This document shows positions 43,901 to 58,900 of a DNA stretch of 64,000 bases, one piece after another (position 1 is the stretch's first letter; each line of letters starts with the position of its first letter). The position numbers were made by a program, and so were the translations under genes. The stretch is from Thauera sp. 28 (GTDB lineage: Bacteria > Pseudomonadota > Gammaproteobacteria > Burkholderiales > Rhodocyclaceae), in the NCBI RefSeq assembly GCF_000310145.2, contig NZ_AMXA01000015.1:1-64000 (forward strand), in the 5' to 3' direction. The notes beneath the pieces are model-generated. The model ran no database searches and was not told where the DNA came from. It saw only the letters and a program-made list of their open reading frames with translations.

Positions 43901-46900
43901 TTGCGCAACACCACTGATATCGCCAGGGATTACAGCTTCCGCGTGCTCGATCGCGATGCCGCACAGACGCTGGTGCCTGGGGCATTGATCAACGATAGCG
44001 TGCCGGCGGGCGAGACGCGCCTGTATCGGTTCGATGCCGAGGCCGGCGCGCGGTACTACTTCCATGGCCAGGGCAGCACCTCGTCGACCGTGCGAGGTCA
44101 GTGGCAACTGCTTGATCCGTTCGGCAAGTTTGTGACCAGTGGCGTCACATCTTCGAGCTACAACATCGAGTTGCCTTTGGCAGGGGAGTACTTGCTTGTC
44201 GTTGCGCCTCTGGCGACGGCTACATCGGACGCCAACTTCCGTTTCAACCTGATCGAGCGAACCACCGTCGGCGCCGCACTGGCCATCGGTCAGGACGTAC
44301 GCGGCAGCATCGCCAGCGCCGGCCAGGTCGTCGAGCATGGCTTCACGCTGACCGCACCGACGCGTGTCCTGGTTGACGCATGGTCCGGTGTCAGCGGCAT
44401 GCAATGGGCCTTGAGCGGGCCACGGGGAAGCGAGGCCAGCGCCAATGCGTTCGGCGAGACGCCGCGCTACTTCGAACTCCCGGCGGGGGATTACCGCTTC
44501 ACGGTCCAGGCCAGCAACCAGAATACGGGTGATTATCACGTCGTGTTCCACGCCCTTGCCGACGCGCCGACCCTGGCCTTGGATACGCCGCTCAGCCTGA
44601 CCGTCAATGCGGCGGCCCGAAGCCAGGCCCTGCATCGTATCCAGCTTGCCGAAGCGACCACGTTGCGTTTCGATGCACTTGGCACCCTCAATCCGTCCAC
44701 GGCCTGGCGTCTTTACAGCGCCGCAGGTGTGCAGCTTGCCAGCGGCAACGCCAACGTTGATTCGGGTGAGATCACCCTTGCCGCGGGTGAGTACTTCCTG
44801 CGCTTCCAGTCGCCTGTCGGGCAGGCACAGAGCTACAGCTTTGCCATGCGTCAGCAGGTGCTGACATCCCAGGCGCTGGTGTTCGATACGCGTCTCGAAG
44901 CTAGTCTGGTGGAAGCCCAAACCCTGCGCTACACCTTTGAGCTGGCTGAGCCCGCACGCGTCCTGGTGGAGTCGCTCGTCAATAGTTCCGACCTGGTGTG
45001 GACCCTGCGCGGGCCGAGTGGCGTGGTGGCAAGCCAGCGCAGCTTCAATGCTCATGGCGAGTTGCTCGCGCTCGATCGTGCCGGCAGCTATGTGCTGGAG
45101 GTGAGCTCACGCACCCTTGTAGCGGCCGATGTCGCGCTGCGTGTTCGGGACGTCGGTGCGATGGCTGGCGTTGCCGAGGTCTCGGCCCTGCCTTTGCGCG
45201 CCAACGTCACGGTGGATGCCGACCAGCGCACTCAGGTGCTGGCCTTCGACAACGAGTCTCCGGGCGTCAACCACGTGTTCGCTCTCACCGGCATGGCCGG
45301 ACAGAGCGTTCGGGTGATGGTGCTTGACGGCAACGGCAATCAGCTCACCGCATACACGGTCGCCTCGGGTACCAGTTTCAGCATGCGTCTCGACAGCCCT
45401 GGGCGACACTATCTGCTTGCCCACGCCCATGTCGGCAACACGGAGGCCGTCGCGCTGGGGGTGTCGGTACAGGTGCTGCGCGATACGCATCGTGCCTTGG
45501 AACTGGGTATGGGCCAGCGTGGGCAGATCGGTAGTTCGGCAGCCAGTGATTACTGGCATTTCTCGCTGGAGCAGGCAAGCACCCTGGTGTTTCAGGGCAC
45601 CAGCGATCAGTCGCTGAGCTGGGTGTTGAGCGAGGCCCAGGGTGGCAGCTTGTTCAGCGGGTCAATGGGCGCACGGGTGCTCAGCCTTGCCGCGGGCGAC
45701 TACAGCCTGCGTGTCCATGGCTGGCCGTCGGGTGTCAGCCAATATGCGCTTGCTGTCTCCAGTCTTGCCGACGCAACCGTCCTCGACGCCGGGCAAGTGG
45801 TCGCTGCGGAGATCGCCGCGGGGCAGGCAGGGGCGGTGTTCATGCTTCCGGTCGCGGCCGGTGAGGCGTGGTATCTGGGCGCGCAGTCCGCGCAGCCGGG
45901 AAGTCGTGTGGCCGTGTTCAATGCGCAGGGTAGCCAGATCCTCAACAGCGTAATCGGTGGTGCTGCGCTGCAGTTGCCTGTTGCCGCGCGCAGTGGTCAC
46001 TACACGGTGGTGGTGTCGGCGGGCGCTCCCGAGCAGGCGTCAGCCTTCAGCCTGCAGGCTCATCGGCGCACCGAGACGGTTGGCGCGGCAGTGCTCGGCG
46101 AGGCGATCGCGGGTGAGCTGGCGGGCGGGCATGAGTTCCATTCGTTCCGCTTGACGCTGGATGCGCCGGGTCGCCTGGTCATGGCTGATGGTGGCAGCGC
46201 CGAGTCGATTCGCTGGCGCCTCGTCCCGGCGGGGCAGACCAGTGGTGGGACGGGATGGTTGAGCGGCACGCAGGCGCCGACGGTGGCTGCTGGCGACTAC
46301 GTGCTGACCTTGTCGACGAACGCGGCTTCCGCGGCGGCCTATCGCTTCGAACTGCTCGACACGAGGGGGGGCGTGTCGCTGGGCACAGCGCCGCTGGAGG
46401 CGGTGTTTTCGGCCGGGCGCAGTGCGCAGGCATACTTGATCGACGACGTGCGCGAGTTGCGCCGCATCATTTCGCTCAGCGCGGCCGAGCCGGCCGAGCT
46501 GACGTGGACGCTGTTTCAGTCCTCGTGGTCCGGGTGGTCGTGGCTGGCCGACGGACAGGGTGGCGAAAGCACGCAGACGCCGCAGCTGGGACAAGGTGGG
46601 CGTTATCTGCTGGTGGTCACGCGCAACGGTGAGTCCGCGCAGCCGCTGCCCTACAGTGTTGCGATGACGCCCCTGGCCGCAGCGCCATTGAGCATGGGGG
46701 CGGTGCAGACGCCTACCTTCGCCCCTGCGCAGTTCCAGCACGACTACGCGTTTTCGCTCGAGGCGCCGACCGCCGTGTTGTTTGATGCGCTCGCCGGTCA
46801 GACGTCCCTGCAGTGGCGTCTGACCGACAGCCAGGGCGGATGGGTGGCAAACGGCACGTTCGATGAGTCGACGAGCTGGACGCAGCGCCGATTCGATCTG

Positions 46901-49900
46901 GCTGGCGGTGACTATCGCCTCAGCGTGTTCCGCAGTTCGGCATCCACCGAGTTGGCGTACGCCTTCCGTGTGGCGCCGTTCTCGGCCGCGCCCGCGGTCC
47001 TGGAGAACGGGCAGGGGACCCTCAGCGGCACCCTGGATCCCGGGGCGGGTGCGGTCGCGTATCGCCTCGACGTGGCGGCCGGCGAACGCCTTTCGGTCAA
47101 CCTGAATAGTCTTTCTGCAGGGAACCTGCGTTGGCGTCTGCTCTCGTCCAATGGCGGACAGCTCGCGAATGGGGCGGGAGTCGGTTCGGGTCTTGCCGAT
47201 CTTCGTCTCGTGGAGGCTGGGTCCTACTTCCTGCTGCTCGATGGCTACCTGACGAACACGGAGGCCCTCGACTACGAACTCGTCGTTTCATTGGCTGCCC
47301 CTCGCGACAACCGTCCGGAAGGGCCGGAGATCCTTCCTGGCGATGCCCCCATCGTCGTCGAGTTGCCCCGTTGGCAGAGCGCGGCGTACCGCTTCACCCT
47401 TGCCGAGGCGGGTTGGGTGACCTTGGGTGGGACCTTCGAAGCAGGGGCCTACCTGTCGTGGGAGCTACGCGACCTGGAGTGGGGCCTGTATTCCGGTGGC
47501 CTCTCGTCCTCGAACAGTGCTGCAGAGGCGGTCTGGCTGGATGCAGGTGACTATGCGCTGGTGTTTTCGAATCCTGGCTGGTATGGCGATGAGAGCGCAC
47601 GAGTCTCGTTCAGGCTCGAGCGCGAGGCTCAGTTCGCTCGTGCCGAGCTCGGGCAGGTGCTCGAAGGGTACGGCCCGTACCTGATGGCGCTCGAAGCCGG
47701 ACAGACGGTGTACTTCCGCTCGCCCGGTGCTGCCGAATGGCAGGTTCGCTCACCCCAGGGTGGCTGGGCTGCCTGGGTGCCGGCGGGGGGGCAGGAGTTC
47801 GTCGCCTATCGTGCCGAGGTGAGCGGCGACTATCTCGTTGGCGTCAGCTACTTCGATACGCAAGAGACCGAGGCGCCGCGATTCGAGTCGCGCGTGCAGA
47901 CCGAACGCGTTCGTGAGATTGCGCTCGACGAGCTGGTCAGTGTCGTGGTGGACGAGACCAACGTCGAGCATCTTGATTTCGTCTTGAGCGAGCCTGGCGT
48001 GTTCATGCTCGATGCCTCATTCATGACGGCAGAGCAGGTCTGGTGGTCGCTCTCTCGTGACGGGCAAATCGTATCGGATGGCTTCTGGCTTGGAGACGTC
48101 TCTGTCAGTGCTGGAGGTTACTTCGGGGTCTGGTATGAGCAGGGTGACCCTGTACTGGCGTTGGAGGCAGGCAGTTACCGGCTGAGCGTGTACAAGCAGC
48201 ACGACGCCTATGGCGATCTGCGCCAGTCGGGCGAGTTCTCCCTTCGCATCGGCGGGCTTGAGCAGTCAGCGTCGTTGAGCCCCGACGTGGTGAACAGCGT
48301 CGAGATGCTCACCGGGACGTCGGCCGTGTGGCGCATCGATGTCGACGGTACGAAGTCGCTTTTGCTTGCTGATTGGTCCTTCACGGAGCGGGCAATGCTC
48401 CGTCTGTTCGACGCTCAAGGGGCGCTTCTGCACGATGACGCCTGGTGGGATGGTCACGAGGTATTGACGCTTCCGCAGGCTGGCACCTATTTCCTCGTGT
48501 TGGATACCGGTAACCGCCCCGGTGAGGATCCGGTGACGCTTGCCTTCACGCCCTTGCTGGTGGCCCCCACGGTGTTGGCGTTGCCCGGTGTGAATACACG
48601 CGTTGACCTGACGGTGCCGATGGATGGCCGCGTAACGTATCAATTCGATCTCGCGGAGGCCGGTCTCTTCCAGATGGAAGCGAATGGTGGGCTGCTCGAT
48701 GGCTGGACGCTCTTCGATGAACTCGGCCAGGCCGTGCCCAGCAACAATGGTCTTCTCAGTCTGACCGCGGGACACTATTCGCTCGTCGTGACGAGTGCGG
48801 CCGCGCCGGGCAGCACCGCGTATTTCCGCCTCGTCGATGTCGCGCAGGCGGCCGTTGCCGTCGATCCGTCCGGTGCGTCCAGCGTCGATCTGGGCGCGGG
48901 CGAAACAGCGTTCGTGCGCGTCGAGGTCGCGGAGGGGCAGGTACTCAACCTTGCATGGGTGGCTTCGGCGGGTGCCCAAGGGCAGAGTCGAGTGGTCAAC
49001 GCGCTTGGCGAGACCTTGTACTGGCTCGATTCGATCTTTGACGGGGGGGCTGCCAGCCTGCAGATCGACGAGTCCGGCGTCGTGTATTGGGTCATCGAGC
49101 GCTATGACGATGGCGCGCCCGGGCTGGTGACACTCGAACTCGATGTCGATCTGCTCACCCCACCGGCGATTGCGCAGATCGCGTTGGGTGAAACGCACGC
49201 GCATACGCTGGGGGGCCTGGGCACGCGCAGCTACGTCTTCGATGTTGCCGAGGGTGGGCTTCTCTGGCTCGACCTGCTCGAAGGTTTCGAGGGCGAGTGG
49301 GTGCTGCGCAGCGCCAATGGCGGCTGGGTCAACAGCGGCTACGCGGGTACCGGCCAGGGCGCTCTGCTCACGATCGGCGCGCCGGGCCGTTACACGCTGC
49401 AGCTCAGCGCCTATGGCTCGACCGCCGAGGAACGCGATGCCGCTTACCGTTTCCGTATCAGCGACCTGCTTGCGGCGGCAGTGCAGTTGCCCGGCGGGCA
49501 GGCCGTCGATGTGCCCTTCAGCGCAGATACGCGCGCCCTTGCCTATCGTTTCGATGGCGCCTTCAACAGCGCGATGCTGTTCGAAGTGCTCGAGGGGTTT
49601 CCGGCGAGCTGGTATCTATTCGATGGCGCTCTGAGTGTCCGTTCGAGCGGGCGAACCTATGACGGGCTCGTCCAGGCGCTCAGCCTCGGCGCGCTTGGCA
49701 CTCACACCCTGGTTGTTGCTGCCGATGCATTGCCGCTGGCGGGCGAGGCACTCAGATTCAGGCTCGCCGACCTGCGTGCAACGGCGCAGCCCGTGCCGGC
49801 CAACACCGCGGTAGAGGGCGTGCTCGGCAGTGGCCAGACGCTGGCGGTGTATAGCTTCACCAGTATCCACATGGACGGCTTCCGCTTCCTTGCAAGTGGC

Positions 49901-52900
49901 GCCGAAGCCGGGACGCTCGGCTGGCGTCTGCTCGGCCCGTCCCTGGCTCAGGTTGCGAGCGGCGACGTGGCGTTCGACGGCGACGGACTCAGCCTGAACC
50001 ACGGCAGCGGGCGCTATTACCTGCTCATCGATCGGCTGGGCGCCGACGCTGCGCAAGCGATCGACTATGCCTTCACCGTATCGCGCAACGAGATCGCCGT
50101 TGGCGAGACTCGTGAGGGCAGCGCTTCGACGACTGGCGTGTCTTACCGTATGGTGGTCAGCGAGCCGGGCTGGTATCTCTTCGACGCCTTCAAGGGCAGT
50201 TCCGGCGGCACGGCCGACAGCTACCTGTACTGGACGCTCACCGGCGCGAACGGTCAGGTCTTCTCCGACCGCCCGTACCTGTCCGGCAACCGTGATCGTC
50301 TGCAGTTCCTCGATGCGGGTGAGTACAGCCTGCGTTTCCACAGTGCGACCTCCAGCTACACGGGAAGCTACCAGTTCAGGATCCTGGACGCTGCCGCGGC
50401 CGAAGCCCTCGAGCTCGGTGCGCCAACGAATGCAGCGCTCGTGCCGGGTAATGCCTCGCGGATCTACCGTGTCAGCGGAGCGCTTGGCGAGGAGCTCGGC
50501 TTTGTCAGCCAGGGCAGTGCCTCCGGGCGTTGGTACCTGGTCGATTCGACCGGTCAGCAACTGTTCTCCACGGCACTTGGCAACTCTACGGCGGGGGTGC
50601 GCCTGCCTGCCGATGGCGACTACTGGCTGGTGATCGAGGGCGCTGCGACGGCTTTCGCCGACCAGTCCTTCCCCTTTGTCGTCAACCGCGCGGTCGCGCA
50701 GGGCGCGCTTGCGCTCAACGAGCTTATTGACGGAAGCCTGGCGGCCTACCAGAGCATCAGCTACAGGCTCGATCTCGACCAGGCCAGCCTGCTGATGTTC
50801 GACAGCCTGGGGGCCGACGCCCAGGTGCGCTGGCGTCTTCAGGGGCCAGGGGGACAGGTTTTCGATAGCGCCCTGGCGGGCGACAGCCTCGATACGGTGC
50901 GCGTGCTCGAGCGCGGCACGTACACCCTTACGCTGAGCAACGCAACCGCGATCGATCGCAGCTTTGCGATGCGCGTGCTCGATCGTGCAGGCGCGACGCC
51001 GATTACCCCGGGAGCGCCGCTCAGTGTCGAACTGAGCCCCCGCAACGGGGCGGTGATGTACACCTTCGACGCTCAGCAAGGCGAGCGCTACTACTTCGAC
51101 GTCGTGCAGTCCTTGCTTGTTGCTGCGGAAGCGCAGGGAAAGACCTTTCCGGTCTGGGCTCTCTACGATCCGCAAGGTGCCGTGGTGTTCGGCGCCGCCG
51201 AAATGGGGTACTGGTGGAGCGGATGGTCCGGTTACACGCCCGAAGGCTATGACCGGGAGCCTGCAGCCTTTGCGTCAAGTGGCACCTACACGCTGGTGCT
51301 TCAGGGCTACAACAGCGCCACCAGCGCTGCACGGGTGAGCTTCAACGTCGTGCCGGTGCCCGTTCACCCGCCCCAGGTTCTCGATACGCTGGTGGTGCGC
51401 CCAGCGCCCGACCTCACTGTGAACGAGGTCGTGCTCGCGCCCGCCACGGACCTGTACACCGGTCAGGCGGTGGAGGTGCGCTGGACGGTGGAGAACCGGG
51501 GCGTGCTGGCGACCGACACGCACTGGAACGACCGTATCGTCGTACGCAACCTCGATACCGGCGCGCTCGTGGCCAGCCTTACCGTGCCGTACGCGAGCAC
51601 GCTCGAGGGCGACCTCGGCGCCGGAGAGAGCCGACAGCGCAGCGCTGTGGTGGTGCTGCCCGAGGGGGCATCGGCTGCAGGGCGCTTGAGCTTCACGGTG
51701 ATGACCGACGCCGACAACCGCATCCGCGAGGGCAATGCCTCCGGCAACGGCGAGAGCAACAACGCCTTGTCGACGACGGTTCAGGTGGCGCTGGCCGCTT
51801 ACGCCGACCTTCGGGTCGAAGCCCTGCGCCTGAGCCCCGACAGCGCCTTCCAGCCGGGCCAGACCGTCGATGTCAGCTGGACGACCATCAATGCTGGCAA
51901 CAAGGCCGTGGACGCTGCCTGGAGCGAGCGCGTGGAGGTGCGCAACCGCAGCACCAACGAGCTCGTCGCCGTCGTCGCCATCCGTGACGACTTGACCGCG
52001 GGAGCGCTCGAAGCGGGGCAGTCGCGCCCGCGCACTGCGCAGTTCACCTGGCCTGCAGGCTTTGCGGCGGCGGGCGAGTTCGTCATCCGTGTCGTCGCCG
52101 ACAGCGCTGAGGAGATTGTCGAAGCCAACGCATCCGGTACCGGCGAGACCAACAACAGCGCACAACTTGTGCGCATGGTCGGGCCCGACATGCAGGTGCG
52201 CAACCTGCGCGTGTTGTCCGGCGCCGTGCAGTCGGGTGGCGAGGTGAGCATTGCCTGGGAGGACTGGAACCTCGGCGCGAGTGCCGCAGCCACGGGTTTC
52301 CACGACCGCATCGTGGTGCGCAATGTAGCCACCAACCAGGTGTTGGTCGATACCAGCCTGTATTACGACCCGCTCAGGGTCGTCGATGGCGCGCAACTCG
52401 GACTGGTCGAAGCGGGCCAGATGCGTGAGCGTGCGCTCACCTTCCGCCTGCCCCCCGGCCTGGCGTCCGTCGGCCAGATCCGCATCACCGTTACCACCGA
52501 CCAGAACAGCGCCGGCCTTGGCGTGCTGTACGAGACCAACCTGAGCAACGACGCCGAGCTCAACAACAGCGCCCAGGTGGTGACCACCTCAGTCGCCGTG
52601 CCCTACGCCGACTTGCGCGTTGACAGCGTCAGTGTGCCCGTCAGTGGGGTTGGCGGCGAGTACGTGTTGGTGAGCTGGACGGTCAGCAACCGTGGCGAGG
52701 CGCCGGCGGAAGGGGAGTGGACCGATCGCGTGGTGTTCAGCAACAACGCCACCATCGGTGACAGCGATGACGTGGTGGTGGGCAGCCTGCGCTTCAGCGG
52801 CACTCTGCAACCTGGAGAACACTATACCCAGACTGCATTGGTGCGCCTGCCGATGCGCGGGGAGGGGCGTTACTACCTGGCCGTGCGTGCCGATGCCGGT

Positions 52901-55900
52901 GCCGAGGTGCTCGAGCCCGACACGCGCGCAGACAACGTCAGTGCGGCGCAGGCCATCAACCTGGCCTCGCCATATAGCGACCTCAACCTCATTGCGCTTC
53001 AGGTGCCGGCGCATGCGCTCAGCGGCGAGACCGTCCTCGTGACCTGGGAGGTGCGCAATGACGGCAATGCCACCACCAACCTGGCACTATGGAACGATCG
53101 TGTGGTGCTGTCGCTGGATGCGGTACTGGGTGGCAGCGACGACATCGTACTGGCGGGTGCGGTGACCCATGCGGGGCTGCTCGCGCCTGGCGAAAGCTAT
53201 GTCGGACGTGCCGAGATCACCCTGCCGCGCGACCTCAACGGCGAGTACCACGTCATCGTCGTGACCGATGTCAACCAATCGGTGAACGAGGAGGGGCGGC
53301 GCACGAACAACACCCTCGCAAGTACCGGGAAGATCTCGGTGCAACTCGCGGCCGTGCCCGATCTCACGGTGTCTGCGGTCGAGGGGCCGGCGGTGCTGCG
53401 CCCCGGTGACGCCGCAACGCTGCGCTATACCGTAAGCAACGTAGGTGGCGCGGATGCGAACACCGCCTGGCGCGACCGCATCTACATCGACCGCGGCGCC
53501 GCCGGTCTGTACCAGGTGGCGACCGTGCTCGTCAGTGAGCCGCTGGCGGCAGGACAGAGTGCGGAGCGCCAAGTGAGCTTCACCCTGCCGGCGAACTTCG
53601 CCGAGGGGGAATACCGCTGGGTAGTGCGCACCGACACCGAGAACACGGTCTACGAGCGCGATGGCGAAGGCAACAACGAGCTGCGTTCGGCTGCCGCACT
53701 CCAGGTCGCAAGGCCCGATCTGCGCCTGCTCGGTGTCGAAGGCCCGGCACTGGTGCAGTCCGGCTCCACCGTGACCGTGAGCTGGACGGTCGTCAACAAT
53801 GGCGCCATCGCGACCGGAGGTTGGGTCGATGCCGTCTATCTGGCGCGCGACGGCGTGCTGACCAAGTACGGCGAGGTACAACGCCCAGGTGCGCTGGCCA
53901 GCGGCGAACAGTACACGGCCAGCCTGGCAATCGCGCTGCCCCTCGGCCTCGATGGCGAGTACGAGATCGTGGTGGTGAGCGACGTGCTGCACGCCATCGA
54001 CGATCGCAACCGTGCCGACAATCGTGCCACTCAGGCAATGGATGTGACGTTGGCTCCTTACGCCGACCTGGTGGTGACCACGGTCAGTGCGCCCGAACGC
54101 ATCATCCAGGACCCCGCACGCCTCGACGTGAGCTGGACGGTCAGCAACCAGGGGACCGGAGCCGGCGTGACCGACAGTTGGGTGGATCGCGTCATCCTGT
54201 CCCGTGACGATGTGCTCGGCAATGCCGACGATATCGTCCTGGGCGAGTTCGTACGCGATGGCGCGCTTGCCGCCGGTGCCGAGTACACCCGTAGCGAGCG
54301 CTTTGTGCTGCCGCCCGCGACCTCTGCGCGCTACAAGATCTACGTCGTCACCGATGCGCGCAACACCGTCTTCGAGAACGGGCGCGAAGCCAACAACGTG
54401 GGACGTGTCACGCACGACGTGGACATCATGCCCATTCCATACGCAGACCTGCGTGTCGAGTCGGTCAGCGTCGAGGGGGCTGCCGCCAGCGGCCAGGGCG
54501 TGCGTGTGAGTTGGGAGGTGGTCAACCAGGGCATCGGCCTGACCAGCGTCGCGCAGTGGTCCGACACGATCTGGCTAAGCCGCAATGCGGACGGCAGCGG
54601 AGTGGTGCAGACCTTCAGCGCGGCCAGTCATCTCGGCCATCTGGCCCCGGGTGAGCGCTACACCCGCAGCGTGGACGTGCTGCTGCCCCAAGGGCTGGAA
54701 GGCGAGTACTACTTCAACGTGCGCGTGGCCGGGAGCTCTGGCGTCGTGCCCTACGAGTTCATCTACGCCGACAACAACCGCGCGACCTCGGTGGCGGTGC
54801 CGGTTCTGCTGTCCGATACGCCTGACCTGGTCGTCGAGGCCGTGAGCGCGGCGCCGACCGCGCAGGAAGGCAGCTTGCTCGAGCTGTCATGGACGGTGCT
54901 CAACCAGGGCCTCGCCACTGCCGGTGGCAACTGGGTCGACGCCGTGTGGCTGGTTCCGGCCAGCGGCACGGGTAACGCCGTGCTGTTGGGCAACTTCACC
55001 TACGATCGCGGTCTCGAGTCCGGTATCCGCTACACGCGCACCGAGCAGGTCCGCCTGCCAGGCAAGATCGAGGGCCTGTATCGCATCAAGGTGGTCACCA
55101 ACACCCATCTCGGCGGCAACGGGATGCAGGTCTATGAGCACGGCCCGGCGCGGAGCAACAACGAACTCGTCTCCGCCGGCATGACCCAGGTCAGCCTGCT
55201 TGATCGCCCGGACCTGCGGGTGTCCGCGGTGGAGGTTCCGGAGAGCGTGACCTCAGGCACCGCTGCGGGCATTCGCTACACCATTACCAACATGGGGTCG
55301 GTGAGTACCTCGGGGCAGTGGACCGACAAGGTATTCCTGTCACTCGATGGCACGCTCAGCGCCGACGACGTGCTGGTCGGGCAGTTCAGCAGCGTGTCCG
55401 CGCTGGCGCCCGGCGAGTCCTATGTGTTTGAAAGCGGCATGGTGAACATTCCCATCCGCTTCCGTGGCGACGCTTTCCTGATCGTCGTCGCCGACGGCAA
55501 CAACAATGTCGACGAGTACCCCAACGAACACAACAACCGCCGTGCGGCACAGCTCTATATTGACCCGGTGCCCTTCGGCGATCTGGTGACGAGCAATGTG
55601 GTCGCACCCGATCAGGCCGTTCATGGCAGCCAGATCGAGGTCCGCTACAAGGTTTCCAACCTGGGCGTGGCCACGACCCGGGGTGAGAGCGCGGCGCTGG
55701 AGCGGTGGACGGACACGGTGTGGCTGGCCAAGGATCCGCGCCGCCCGGGCGCAAACAAGGGCGACATCCTGCTGGGGTCCTTCACCCACATTGGCCACCT
55801 CCAGCCGGGCGAGGACTATCTCGGCACCGCTCAGGTCCGCGTGCCGGCCAATCTGGCCTCGGGCCAGTACTACATCACGGTGTGGACCGACACCTACAAC

Positions 55901-58900
55901 GTGATCCTCGAAGACACCCTGGCCATCAACATCAACCCGGACGACCCCTCTCAGGTCGACAACAACAACTACAAGGCCCGCCCGATCAGCATCATCGGCA
56001 TCACCCCGCCGGATCTGGTGGTTGCCACGGTCAATGCGCCGGAGGCGGCCGTTGCCGGCTCGCACTACACCTTCAGCTATACGGTGGAGAACCGCGGCGA
56101 TGTGTTCTCGGGTAGCTGGCACGACCGCATCGTGCTGGCGAACGACCCCGACCTGTCCAAGGCCACCCGCGTGTGGGAACTGGGCCTGCTTGCGCAGAGC
56201 AGGGAGCTGGCGCATGGCGACAGCTACACCGTCACCCAGACCGTCGAGCTCGCGCCTTCGGTCACCGGGCAATACCTGTTCGTGGTCACCGATCATTACA
56301 ACCGCGTTGCCGAGCTCAACGAGGGCAATAACCGCGGCACTGCACTGTCAGACGTCGTGAGCGCCCCCGCCGACCTGCGCGTCACCGACATCGTCACCCA
56401 GCCCCACAACTTCTCGGGCGAACAGACAACCATCAGCTGGACGGTGACCAACTTTGGCGCCGCGGTATGGGAAGGCACCCGCAGTTGGGTCGATGCCGTG
56501 TACATCAGCCCCGATCCGACCTATATCCGCGAACGGGCGACCCTGCTTGGCGCCGTCACGCGCGCCAACCTCGGCGGCCTGGGGGCGGGCGAGAGCTACA
56601 CCGTGTCGGGCAGTTTCACCCTGCCGGCCGGTACCGATGGCCCGTACTACATCTACGTGGTCACCGACAGCGGCTACACCGAGGTTTCCGACGGGCGTGA
56701 CCTCGCCCAGCGTGCTCGCTCCGAGATGATCGGCGGCGGCGGCAACGAGGGCGCGTTGCGCCACTACCGCGGCGTGGATCGGGCCGGTACTGTGTTCGAG
56801 GGGGCGCGCAACGACAACAACTTCGGTCGTGCCGAACTCGACATCACCTATCGCGAACCGGATCTCCAGATCAGCAATGTGGTGGTGTCCAACCCGTTGC
56901 CGAACTCGGGCGACATGCTCACGGTGACCTGGACGGTCACCAACCAGGGCGAACGCGCGACCCGGGTCAGCGATTGGTTCGACGGCATCTACCTGTCCCA
57001 TGACGCCTCGCTCGATGTGCGCGACCACCCGCTGCCGGACGGCACCGGTACGCAGTCCTTGTTCGCCCGCATGGCAAAGGTGCATCCGATCTCCCTGCGC
57101 GAGGACGGCCTGCCGGCCTACCTGAAGCCTGGTGAGTCCTATACCGCGACGGCGACTTTCCGCCTGCCCGAGTCCATCGGGGGCGACTACCACCTGATCG
57201 TATACGCCGATACGGCTTTCCTGGCTGACGGCCGCACGCCCAGCGACATTCGTGATGGCCTGGTCGGCGTGCAACTCGACAGGGATCGACCCGCCGGTCG
57301 TGTGCTGGAGTTCCAGCACGAGGGCAACAACAGCGCTTCGCTCGCCCTGCGCATCAACCAGGTTCAACCGCCGGACCTTCAGGTCAGCGTCGTGACGGCA
57401 CCGGAACGCGTGTATGCCGGCCAGGAGATCACGGTGAGCTACCGGGTGGACAACCTCGGCGGCAATACGCCCGATCACCAGTCGTCGTGGGTGGATATGG
57501 TCTATCTGTCCCGCGACCGCTTCCTCGATCTCGGCAAGGACCATTACCTCGGCTTTGCCCAATACAGCGGCGGCCTGGCTGCAGGCAACGGCTACGAGCG
57601 CACGCTGACACTGACCGCGCCAGCCAGCCTCGAAGGCCCCTATTACGTGTTCGTGGTCACCGATCCGGTGCGCCCCGGAAGCGGGTCGGCGTATGGCGGG
57701 GTCAACGAGTTCGGTCTGGATTACAACAACGCCACGGCTGCCGCGCAGCCACTGCTGATCGAGACCCCGCCGCCTGCCGATCTGGTGGTCACCAACGTGG
57801 TGATGCCGGCAACGGCCGAGGTCGGCCAGCAGATCCGCATCGAGTACACGGTCAGCAACGAGTCCATCAACCCGGCCTACGGGCGCTGGACCGATGCGCT
57901 CTACCTGTCGCTCGACAACGAATGGGACCTTGGCGACATCCTCATCGGCAGGGTCGCCCACCATGGCGGACTTGCTGCCAACGGTAGCTACAGCGCCAGC
58001 CTGGTCGCCAGCCTGCCGCCGCTCAAGGATGGCAACTGGCGCATCATCGTGCGTCCGGACATCTACAACGAGGTCTTCGAAGGCGAGATCCGCTACACCG
58101 CAGAAGGGCTGGTCCTACCCCCCGGCGAGGCCAACAACCGCATGGCGTCTGGCGGCACCTTGCAGGTTGCGGTGCCCACGCTCGTGCTCGGCAATGCCAT
58201 CGACGAGACGCTGCGCCAGGCTGCGGATCGCCTGTACAAGGTCACCGTGCCTGCCGGGCAGACGCTGCGGGTCACGCTCGATGCGCTCAACGAGCGCGGC
58301 AACAACCAGGTCTTCGTACGTCATGGCGACGTACCGACCAGCTACGCATTCGACGCCGCCTACAGCAACCCCATGGCGGCCGATCAGGAGGTGCTCATTG
58401 CCGGCACCGTGGCGGGCGATTACTACATCCTGGTGCGCTCGATGTCCGGCACTCAGCCGGTCACGCTGCGCGCCGATCTGATGCCGCTGTCGATCATCCG
58501 CGTCACGCCTGATCATGGCGGGGTCGGCAATGACGAGCATCGCTGGGTCACGCTCGACATCCATGGTGCGCAGTTCAAGCCCGGTGCGCTGGTCAAGCTC
58601 TCGCGCCCCGGCGTGCATGAGGCTGAACCGGTGCGCTGGCAGGTGCTCGACTCCACGCACATCCGTGCCATTTTCGACACCCGCGACTTCCCCTTCGGCC
58701 TATACGACGTGGTGGTCATCAACCCCGACGGCCAGCGCGTCGTGGAGGCGCAGCGCTACCTCGTCGAGCGCGCCATAGAGGTCGAGGTGACCATTGGTGT
58801 CGGCGGCGACCGCTCGCTCGAGCCCGGTGACAGAGGGCTCTACAGCGTGGCGCTGCAAAGCCTGACGAACCTCGACACGCCTTATGTACGCTTCGACTTC

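Noticed and set aside
40856-45055. Minus-strand open frame of about 1400 codons antisense to the giant gene
   Set aside because: It is a GC-rich mirror frame. The plus strand reads as coherent PPC-like repeats through the same DNA, while the minus frame has no recognisable domain.
41130-58190. CRISPR array or satellite DNA suggested by the regular spacing
   Set aside because: The regularity is at the protein level (about 103- and 140-residue units). DNA copies are diverged and in one open frame.
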